The notes under the pieces were generated by a model. That model worked only from the letters and a program-made list of their open reading frames with translations. It did not search any database and had not been told where the DNA came from. DNA of 9,945 bases from Methanobacteriota archaeon. GTDB taxonomy: Archaea; Thermoplasmatota; Thermoplasmata; RBG-16-68-12. The stretch spans positions 1-9,945 of the forward strand of contig VBLZ01000002.1 in the NCBI GenBank assembly GCA_005878515.1, given 5' to 3'. Position 1 is the stretch's first letter; the number at the start of each line of letters is the position of its first letter. A program made the translations under genes and the position numbers. Positions 5,050-9,945 of the stretch are shown here, piece after piece.

Positions 5050-6825
5050 ATGAACCGCCCAACCGAGGACCGGGGACGCCGCGCCTATCTGATGAAACTC
5101 GAATGGAAGCCGTTCGCGATACTCCTACTGGTGGCCGCGGGTCTCGTCACGGCGACGATCGGTAGCCTCTTCATGTTGGGCTTCGCGGGCTTCCTCATCG
5201 TGATCGTGTTGGTCGACTCCGTCGGCCTGTTCGTCCTCGTCTGGATTGGAATCTACGGAGTCATCGAGTACACCTTATGGAGGACGACGCGAAATCCGGG
5301 GCACCGTCTCCAGTATCTTGGAGTCGCGCTCCTCCTGCTACCCCTGTCCTACACGTACATCATGCTCTTCCTCGGTGGCTTTTCGGCGACGCTTTCCGTG
5401 TTCGGCCTCATCGCACTCGCCGTTGGCGGCATATCATGGATTGCGGGGCTTGGGTTCAGCCTCTATGGATACTATCACCGCGGCTACCGGGCTGGGGACA
5501 TCGACCTCTACCGGAACGTGGTCGTGCGAGAGGGGGAGAGGATCGAGGAGCTGACCGACGGATACTCGACGAGGACTTTCTCCGCCCGGTACGACGAGCT
5601 CGCGAAACTCCCGATTCGGGCCGCGGCAAAAGAGTACGCGCAGGCGATGGGCAGGGCGGGCTTGATGTTGTCCTGGTCGCTGGACGACGAAGGCGTGACG
5701 TTCTATCCGATGACGTACACGGGAGTCGGCGGTTTCCATTTGTGGACTGCGTTCAAGCACCTGTACTGGCTCTCGCGGAAACCCGAGCGACTCACTTGGG
5801 TGCGCATCGCCTGGGACGGTTCGGCGAAGGTCCACATCTCGCCGTACGACTACGAACGGATTTCGCGGCCTGTCGCCTATCACCTTCTCTGCGCCGGAGT
5901 CGGCGACGCCCTCGTCTCGTCGCTCGTCGCCTTCGCAGGGGGCGATGCGTCCGGAGCCATCGTCCGCCTCCTCGGACAGAGGGGAGAGGAGCGGTCGGCT
6001 ACCACTCGGCTCGTCCGGCCCGAAACGGATCGCCTCGCAAAGTTCGCGGCGATTCTGACGGCCGCCTTGCTCGTCACGGGACTCGGCGCTTCAATCGCAG
6101 CTGGCGTCCTCTCACCGGAACGCGAAGGAATCCGGATTACGAATGTGTACTGGACCCCATCAAGTCCGGGGTCCGGCGAGCGAATCTCATTGTACGCGAC
6201 CGTCACGGGAGCCGATACATTTGGCCTCGGACCGGTCGACGTGTGGGTGGCCATCTTCACGGCTTTCAATGACACGATCGAGGGCGCTTTGCCGATGGTC
6301 CAGATCAGCAGCGACCACTACGGAGTCCGACTCATGCCGTTCCACGACGGAACTCAGGTGACCCTGCTTCTCACCGCATCGTACCGTTTTAGTGGGGCAG
6401 GAACCCGATTCACTCCGTCGGGCCCGTACGAGATCGACATCGGGACCGTGCACCGGGGCGGCCCCAGCGGGTTGTCGATCGCGCCGCAGGCGCCGACGGT
6501 CGTCCCCACGGCGGACATCGAATATGTCGCATGGATCAACTCCTCCGCGGGGATTGAGTCCGCGATGGTCTTCAGCACCTCCACGTACACGGGTTGGGGC
6601 GACACGGGACCTGGTGGCTCCGGGAGCGTCAGCGGCGGCGGACAGGTCCTCGCGATAAACCTGACCGGATCCAACGGACTCTTCGGCGTGGCAATCCTCG
6701 CGGCGATCCACCTCCCGATCCAGATGCCCCACTACCACGCCGTGATCTACTACCAATTCGTGGCCCGAGATACGACGTGGAACACCGCCTCGACGCCCAT
6801 GATGTCCATCGAGGTGAGCGCGTGA
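5050..6825 (+). CDS. Five-helix membrane protein with twin extracytoplasmic beta-sandwich-like domains
   Basis: 591 residues, family not recognised. Helices near 21-44, 47-71, 88-110 and 116-142 place residues 143-328 in the cytoplasm; a fifth at about 330-352 puts 354-591 outside. The cytoplasmic part has YSTRTFSARYDELAKLP (172-188) and WSLDDEGVTFYPMTYTGVGG (209-228); I see no catalytic motif. The outer part holds two beta-rich domains (about 360-467 and 475-591) joined by DIGTVHRGGPSGLSIAP, with Ig/FN3-like alternation of hydrophobic strands and Gly/Ser-rich loops. Sequons N407-D-T, N497-S-S and N537-L-T fall outside, supporting the topology. The downstream gene encodes a shortened relative of this ectodomain. 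It lies four bases after the regulator gene and overlaps the next gene by four, so all three probably share one transcript. A surface receptor or adhesion role is plausible but unproven. Confidence 0.85.
   Translation: MNRPTEDRGRRAYLMKLEWKPFAILLLVAAGLVTATIGSLFMLGFAGFLIVIVLVDSVGLFVLVWIGIYGVIEYTLWRTTRNPGHRLQYLGVALLLLPLSYTYIMLFLGGFSATLSVFGLIALAVGGISWIAGLGFSLYGYYHRGYRAGDIDLYRNVVVREGERIEELTDGYSTRTFSARYDELAKLPIRAAAKEYAQAMGRAGLMLSWSLDDEGVTFYPMTYTGVGGFHLWTAFKHLYWLSRKPERLTWVRIAWDGSAKVHISPYDYERISRPVAYHLLCAGVGDALVSSLVAFAGGDASGAIVRLLGQRGEERSATTRLVRPETDRLAKFAAILTAALLVTGLGASIAAGVLSPEREGIRITNVYWTPSSPGSGERISLYATVTGADTFGLGPVDVWVAIFTAFNDTIEGALPMVQISSDHYGVRLMPFHDGTQVTLLLTASYRFSGAGTRFTPSGPYEIDIGTVHRGGPSGLSIAPQAPTVVPTADIEYVAWINSSAGIESAMVFSTSTYTGWGDTGPGGSGSVSGGGQVLAINLTGSNGLFGVAILAAIHLPIQMPHYHAVIYYQFVARDTTWNTASTPMMSIEVSA
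6811..6817 (+). promoter_or_regulatory. Shine-Dalgarno site and GTGA overlap for the single-helix ectodomain protein
   Basis: GAGGTGA lies within the end of the upstream coding region, four bases before GTG 6822. The upstream stop TGA (6823-6825) overlaps this start as GTGA. Both features fix the start and indicate coupled translation. Confidence 0.75.
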
Positions 6826-7604
6826 CGCGGGTCCCGATCGAACGGAGTCCGCTCTCGGAAGAACAGAGGCGGAAACGTCGGCGTCTCGCGATCCTGTCGA
6901 TCCTCGTCGCGGGCGGCGTCGGCGTGACACTGGTCACCTACGCGCTCCTCCAACCCGGGCCTCCGTTGCGTATATTGTCCGTCGCGGTCTCCCCCGAACG
7001 GCCCGCCCCCGGCGATACCTTGACGGTCGTCGCCGCAGTCCAAGGCGGGACCCTCCTCATGCCCGTGAGCGCGTCGATCACCTTCGCGACGTTCTTCGGA
7101 GACGGAGGGGGCGGAGGCGGCAGTATGGCCCACGCCGGGGACAATCGGTACCAAGGCAGGCTAGGACCGTTCGCGAACGGCACGGAGGTCTGGTTCGTGG
7201 TGTCCGCGGCGACCGGGTCGGAAGGGCCTGCTATCTCCCCCGAAATGACCCTCGACGTGGGAACCGTTGCCCGCAACGGATCGTCCGGCATCGCGATCGC
7301 TCAGGTGACCCAGATTCCCACGAACCCGGATCCCCTGGACACCGTGGTCGTGACCGCTCAAGTCACGAGCAAGTCGAAGACGCTTCAGGTCTCTTTCAGC
7401 TGGATGGCCTTCTACCGAAACGGCCAAGGCGGGGGTGAAGGCTCGATGATCCAAGACACCTCCGGCAACTGGACCACGGGGGGGATGTTCGTTCCCCCTG
7501 TCATGCCGCGGTTCTCTGGCACGGTGTACTACTACAGGATTGCCGCGATCGACGGCACACAGAACACCGCGACGTCGGCCGTCTTCAACTACACCCTCCG
7601 CTGA
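6822..7604 (+). CDS. Single-helix membrane-anchored protein with twin ectodomains, paralogue of the upstream gene product
   Basis: 260 residues from GTG 6822: a short basic cytoplasmic tail (RRKRRR at 16-21), one membrane helix at about 22-44, and an outer region of two beta-rich domains (about 49-148 and 157-260). It is related to the upstream ectodomain: YQGRLGPFANGTEV (110-123) matches YGVRLMPFHDGTQV there, DVGTVARNGSSGIAIA (145-160) matches DIGTVHRGGPSGLSIA, and YYYRIAAIDGTQNTATS (236-252) matches YYQFVARDTTWNTAS. Each domain carries a Gly-rich loop at a similar place (GDGGGGGGS at 94-102, NGQGGGEGS at 200-208). Sequons are at N119, N152, N216 and N256, all outside. It lacks the first four helices and the cytoplasmic domain, so it looks like a duplicated, trimmed partner. 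An assembled surface complex or ligand-binding pair is inferred only. Confidence 0.85.
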   Translation: MTRVPIERSPLSEEQRRKRRRLAILSILVAGGVGVTLVTYALLQPGPPLRILSVAVSPERPAPGDTLTVVAAVQGGTLLMPVSASITFATFFGDGGGGGGSMAHAGDNRYQGRLGPFANGTEVWFVVSAATGSEGPAISPEMTLDVGTVARNGSSGIAIAQVTQIPTNPDPLDTVVVTAQVTSKSKTLQVSFSWMAFYRNGQGGGEGSMIQDTSGNWTTGGMFVPPVMPRFSGTVYYYRIAAIDGTQNTATSAVFNYTLR

Positions 7605-7612
7605 GCGCAACC

Positions 7613-7619
7613 TCATATC
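7613..7619 (+). promoter_or_regulatory. Weak TATA-like box before the TPR-like gene
   Basis: TCATATC is the only AT-rich stretch in the 38-base gap and is centred 27 bases before ATG 7643, which fits a leaderless start. The match is weak. Confidence 0.35.
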
Positions 7620-7642
7620 CACGAGACTGCGTTTCCGCGGCC

Positions 7643-8254
7643 ATGTCCGATCTCCTCGAGGCGATCGAGGCGGAGGCCCGCGGGGACTTCGCGAAGGCCC
7701 TCGTCCATTACGCTCGGCTGACGCAGTCCGGATCCGCGCTCGATCGGGTCGGGATCGTCCAAGCGCTCGCCCGGTGCAACGAGAAACTCGGCCGCCTGAA
7801 GGAGGCTGGCGCCTGGCGTCGGAAGGCGGGGCAAGGATATCTCTCCTTGACCGACGATGAGATGGCCCGAGACGAGCGGCAATACCTCGCGCTCGTGGAA
7901 TATCGGAATGCCGTGCAGGACCTCCATGGCGATCCGACCCTCCCGGCGGTCGCGAAAGAATACGCCGCGGTCCTGAAGGACAACTTCTCTGGCGGCGCGG
8001 AGGGCCTGACCCACGAGGGCCTCTTCGCGGGCGCATTCTTCCGGGCGCTCGGGGACCACCTGACCGCCGCGAAATACTTCTTCGACACCGCGGAGGCGAT
8101 GAGCGAACAGGCCACGACGACCGGGGACACGAACCTCCGGGAAGCGACGATCCTCGCGTACGAGCGGGCGATGGAATCGGCGACGAAAGCCGGTCGCGCC
8201 GACGTCGCCCGAGTCGCCCAGATGCGCGCGTACGACCTCAAGCAGATGAAGTAG
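7643..8254 (+). CDS. TPR-like all-helical protein of unknown function
   Basis: 203 residues, soluble, strongly helical, with no signal peptide or membrane segment. Repeated helix pairs with TPR-type spacing are visible: residues 2-27 (ARGDFAKALVHYARLTQ), 34-65 (ALARCNEKLGRLKEAGAWRRKAG), about 122-155 (HEGLFAGAFFRALGDHLTAAKYFFDTAEAM) and about 165-200 (ATILAYERAMESATKAGRADVARV). The small-residue positions G..aKAl.yy and lG....A..yf suit TPR or SNAP/14-3-3-like helical scaffolds, which usually bind other proteins. No catalytic motif is seen. The next gene starts nine bases downstream, so it is probably cotranscribed with the NRDE protein. The function is unknown; calling it a protein-interaction scaffold is inference from the fold. 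Confidence 0.8.
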   Translation: MSDLLEAIEAEARGDFAKALVHYARLTQSGSALDRVGIVQALARCNEKLGRLKEAGAWRRKAGQGYLSLTDDEMARDERQYLALVEYRNAVQDLHGDPTLPAVAKEYAAVLKDNFSGGAEGLTHEGLFAGAFFRALGDHLTAAKYFFDTAEAMSEQATTTGDTNLREATILAYERAMESATKAGRADVARVAQMRAYDLKQMK

Positions 8255-8263
8255 GGTGCCGCG

Positions 8264-9007
8264 ATGTGCACCCTCATCGCGTTCTGGCGATCGGTGCCGG
8301 GCTACGGCATCGTCATCGGGATGAACCGCGACGAATCGTCGATGCGGCCGGCGGATCCGCCCGCGGTTCTGGACGGGACCCCGATGATTGTCGCCCCGAG
8401 GGACCGGCAAGCGGGTGGAACCTGGCTCGGCGGGAGCGGGACAGGACTCGTCGTCGCCCTCTCGAACCGCCGAGGTCGGACTTCGCCGAGCGCACGATCC
8501 CGGGGTCAACTAGTCCTCGATGCGCTGCGACAACCGAGCGTCTCCGGCGTCGATGTCTTCCTCCAGCGGGAGGTCCGCGAGCACGAATACAATTACTGGA
8601 ACCTCCTCGCCGCCTCCGGAAAAGAACTTCGGTTCTTCCGGTACGAGAGAGAGCTCGCGATGAATCGGGGGCATGAAGGACTCAACGTCCTCACGAACGA
8701 AGGCGGCAATGTCGCGACCGATCCGAAGGTGCAGTTCATCCAAGGCCTGCTCGCAAAGACGCCGTCCCGGTCCGTCGATGAGGTGATTCATGCACTGCAG
8801 AGCGCCCTCCGCACACATGCTTCCGGCGCGGGCGGAGTGGGCCTCTGTGTCCATTTCGCGGGCGGCGGAACCGTGTCGTCGACGATCATGGCTCTGAGCA
8901 ACGCCGATCCGGGTGAAAACGTCCTCCTGTACGCGGACGGCTCGCCCTGCACAACCCCGTACCGCGACTATCGCGAAGTGATTCGGCGATTGCCTCCGCC
9001 GGACTGA
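8264..9007 (+). CDS. TANGO2/NRDE family protein
   Basis: 247 residues of the NRDE family, named for the motif seen here as IGMNRDE (18-24). It begins MCTL; Cys2 becomes N-terminal after methionine removal, as expected for the Ntn-hydrolase-like fold proposed for this family. Other family blocks are APRDRQAGGTWLGGSGTGL (44-62), LSNRRG, SRGQLVLDAL (79-88), YNYWNLL (109-115), LTNEG and the late strand block GGTVSSTIMALS (201-212). Eukaryotic TANGO2 is linked to Golgi organisation and lipid or haem handling. No firm biochemical role is known for archaeal members, so I assign none. AGGGTG at 8253-8258 before ATG 8264 is a reasonable ribosome site. The last 40 bases overlap the end of the minus-strand membrane protein gene. 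Confidence 0.92.
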   Translation: MCTLIAFWRSVPGYGIVIGMNRDESSMRPADPPAVLDGTPMIVAPRDRQAGGTWLGGSGTGLVVALSNRRGRTSPSARSRGQLVLDALRQPSVSGVDVFLQREVREHEYNYWNLLAASGKELRFFRYERELAMNRGHEGLNVLTNEGGNVATDPKVQFIQGLLAKTPSRSVDEVIHALQSALRTHASGAGGVGLCVHFAGGGTVSSTIMALSNADPGENVLLYADGSPCTTPYRDYREVIRRLPPPD

Positions 9008-9507
9008 ACGAGGGCAACGGCAATCAGGACGGAACCGGCTGCTCCCAACGCGAGTTGGACGCGAACGTATGCCATTTGGGTCGCGATCACTAGACTTCCC
9101 GTGACCGACGCGGTGTAATTCGAGCAGGGTGGGGTCGCCGGGGTCTCGCACAAGTAGTACTGGACCCACGCGACATAGGAGCCGTCTGCCGGTGCGAGAT
9201 TCCCGGTAGCAAACTGTGTGGGCGCTGGGAAGGCCGACGGGGCCGTCACCCAGGTGATCGCGCCGTTCTGCTGCTCGACTATCGCGCCGGTCCGGTTATC
9301 CGTCCAGGTGATTGAGAGTCCAGGGTAGACAGCCTCGCCCTCAAAGGCCGCGAAAGGGCGCGAGATGAAGTAGTTCTCGTAGGGACCGTCCCCTGGGACG
9401 CTCCGGAGATGAAAATCGGACGACCCGAACTCAACGGTCCGCTGAGGCGCCGGCAGGGCACTGATCAAGGACGCGATGAGAATCAGTGCGACAGCAACGT
9501 AGGGCAA
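8968..9507 (-). CDS. Membrane protein with a large extracytoplasmic domain, 5' part missing from this frame
   Basis: The frame as it stands gives 179 residues from TTG 9507 to TAG 8968. It starts in a membrane helix (1-19, VAVALILIASLISAL), continues with a beta-rich outer domain (20-146) holding sequons N71-R-T and N130-Y-T and a cysteine pair (C120, C128) that could form a disulphide, and ends with a helix at about 147-167 and a short basic tail. The same frame stays open upstream to 9750 and is clearly membrane-protein-like there (TEGIYTCIFGVVLSVGGFIL, then SKRDAPEEDAGRW), but it has no ATG, GTG or TTG. TTG 9507 is therefore probably not the true start and the gene is likely a four-helix protein broken by a frameshift. 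Family not recognised. It overlaps the NRDE gene tail-to-tail by 40 bases. Confidence 0.65.
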   Translation of the reverse strand: MPYVAVALILIASLISALPAPQRTVEFGSSDFHLRSVPGDGPYENYFISRPFAAFEGEAVYPGLSITWTDNRTGAIVEQQNGAITWVTAPSAFPAPTQFATGNLAPADGSYVAWVQYYLCETPATPPCSNYTASVTGSLVIATQMAYVRVQLALGAAGSVLIAVALVQSGGGNRRITSR

Positions 9508-9858
9508 GAGAGACCGCCATCGTTGCGAAAGAAGCCATCGACCCGCGTCTTCTTCCGGGGCATCCCGCTTGGATAGGATGAAGCCTCCAACCGAGAGGAC
9601 GACGCCAAAGATGCACGTGTAGATCCCCTCGGTGATCCGAAGCGTGAGCGCCTGAACGTAGCTCAGCGGGCCCAGGGTCGACCCGGGTGGCTGGAGTTCG
9701 GCCCATTGCAGGGACGTGATGCCGATGAGCAGGAGCCCCGGATGCCGAGATCAGAAGTCCAGAGAACCAAGTAATCCTTGACCCGGGTGAATGCGGTATT
9801 CGGGACGAGACCGAGCGACGATTGACGTCGCCGAAGGTCCTCCGTCAGAAGCCTCCAT
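9508..9858 (-). pseudogene. Frameshifted 5' part of the minus-strand membrane protein gene
   Basis: Reading minus strand in the frame of the downstream gene, 9750-9508 encodes LLLIGITSLQWAELQPPG, a loop, a membrane helix and an acidic/basic linker, then runs straight into residue 1 of the downstream call. A TGA at 9753-9751 closes the frame. At a run of four C (plus strand 9736-9739), removing one base would join an upstream frame reading ITWFSGLLISASG to LLLIGITSLQW, making one continuous membrane helix. Adding one base would instead join DYLVLWTSDLGIRG. The first looks better as a helix and resembles helix 1 of the protein at 1679 (VWSG...IGQPLWQWQ). The real start is unclear: ATG 9858 fits the TATA-like box at 9885-9890 but would require a second, compensating shift. 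Confidence 0.5.
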
Positions 9859-9884
9859 GGCCCACGCGAATTGCACATTCGGAG

Positions 9885-9890
9885 CATAAA
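9885..9890 (-). promoter_or_regulatory. TATA-like box in the divergent spacer
   Basis: On the minus strand this reads TTTATG inside CCCTTTATGCTCC, the most AT-rich stretch nearby. It is centred about 30 bases before the minus-strand ATG at 9858, suggesting a leaderless start there. Confidence 0.35.
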
Positions 9891-9905
9891 GGGCTAGCAT
9901 TCCCC

Positions 9906-9945
9906 ATGGAGGAAGTCCACATCCGAAAGGGATTTCCCCCGTTCC
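9906..9945 (+). CDS. Possible start of a plus-strand gene, cut by the window end
   Basis: ATG 9906 opens a frame of 13 codons (MEEVHIRKGFPPF) that stays open to the last base. The codons look like the local coding style, and the position is divergent from the broken minus-strand gene. There is no clear ribosome site, and too little sequence to name a family or exclude chance. Confidence 0.25.
   Translation, partial: MEEVHIRKGFPPF

Noticed and set aside
5277..6272. 331-codon plus-strand frame inside the five-helix membrane protein gene
   Set aside because: It is an out-of-frame shadow. The 591-residue frame has coherent helices, sequons and a strong ribosome site.
7161..8509. Two long minus-strand frames (291 and 298 codons) across the TPR-like and ectodomain genes
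   Set aside because: Arg/Pro-rich translations antisense to better-supported genes; no motif and no promoter.
9431..9706. Minus-strand frame of 91 codons with an ATG start
   Set aside because: Its product is Arg/His/Pro-rich without helices, while the overlapping frame continues the membrane protein sequence. Only its upstream extension near 9740-9780 was considered as part of the frameshifted gene.
1..9945. CRISPR array, tRNA or rRNA gene, insertion sequence, integrase or attachment site
   Set aside because: No regularly spaced repeats, cloverleaf-like segments, transposase motifs or terminal inverted repeats were seen on either strand by eye.

Overview
The window reads as a GC-rich archaeal genome segment, most likely from an uncultivated Thermoplasmatota-type lineage. 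This is inferred, not proven. The evidence is AT-rich TATA-like boxes 25-30 bases upstream of start codons, several apparently leaderless genes, strong GAGGTGA Shine-Dalgarno sites inside operons, queC and queD (the preQ0/archaeosine route), and membrane proteins whose predicted outer domains carry N-x-S/T sequons. There are no rRNA or tRNA genes, CRISPR arrays, insertion sequences or integrases.

Layout. 1-1587: the tail of one crotonase-family protein, a GNAT acetyltransferase, and a complete enoyl-CoA hydratase with both catalytic glutamates, preceded by a promoter-like inverted repeat. 1679-2776: a four-helix membrane protein with a proline-rich linker and a C-terminal cytoplasmic sensor-like domain. 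2895-4320: queC, a small cupin and queD on the same strand, each with its own TATA-like element. queC and queD supply two of the steps to preQ0, the precursor of archaeosine in tRNA. queE is not in the window.

4365-7604: the most distinctive part. A 26-base near-perfect palindrome overlaps a TATA-like box just upstream of a winged-helix regulator gene. The regulator is tightly linked to a 591-residue five-helix membrane protein (4-base gap, strong Shine-Dalgarno) and then to a 260-residue single-helix protein (GTGA overlap, strong Shine-Dalgarno). The two membrane proteins share a recognisable double ectodomain, so they look like duplicated, divergent partners under one autoregulated switch. 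I recognise no described system with this composition.

7643-9007: a small helical TPR-like protein followed closely by a TANGO2/NRDE-family protein. 8968-9900: a minus-strand membrane protein that overlaps the NRDE gene tail-to-tail by 40 bases. Its coding signal continues well upstream of its only available start codon and breaks at a four-C run, indicating a frameshift (real or from assembly). A possible plus-strand gene start lies at 9906, at the window edge.
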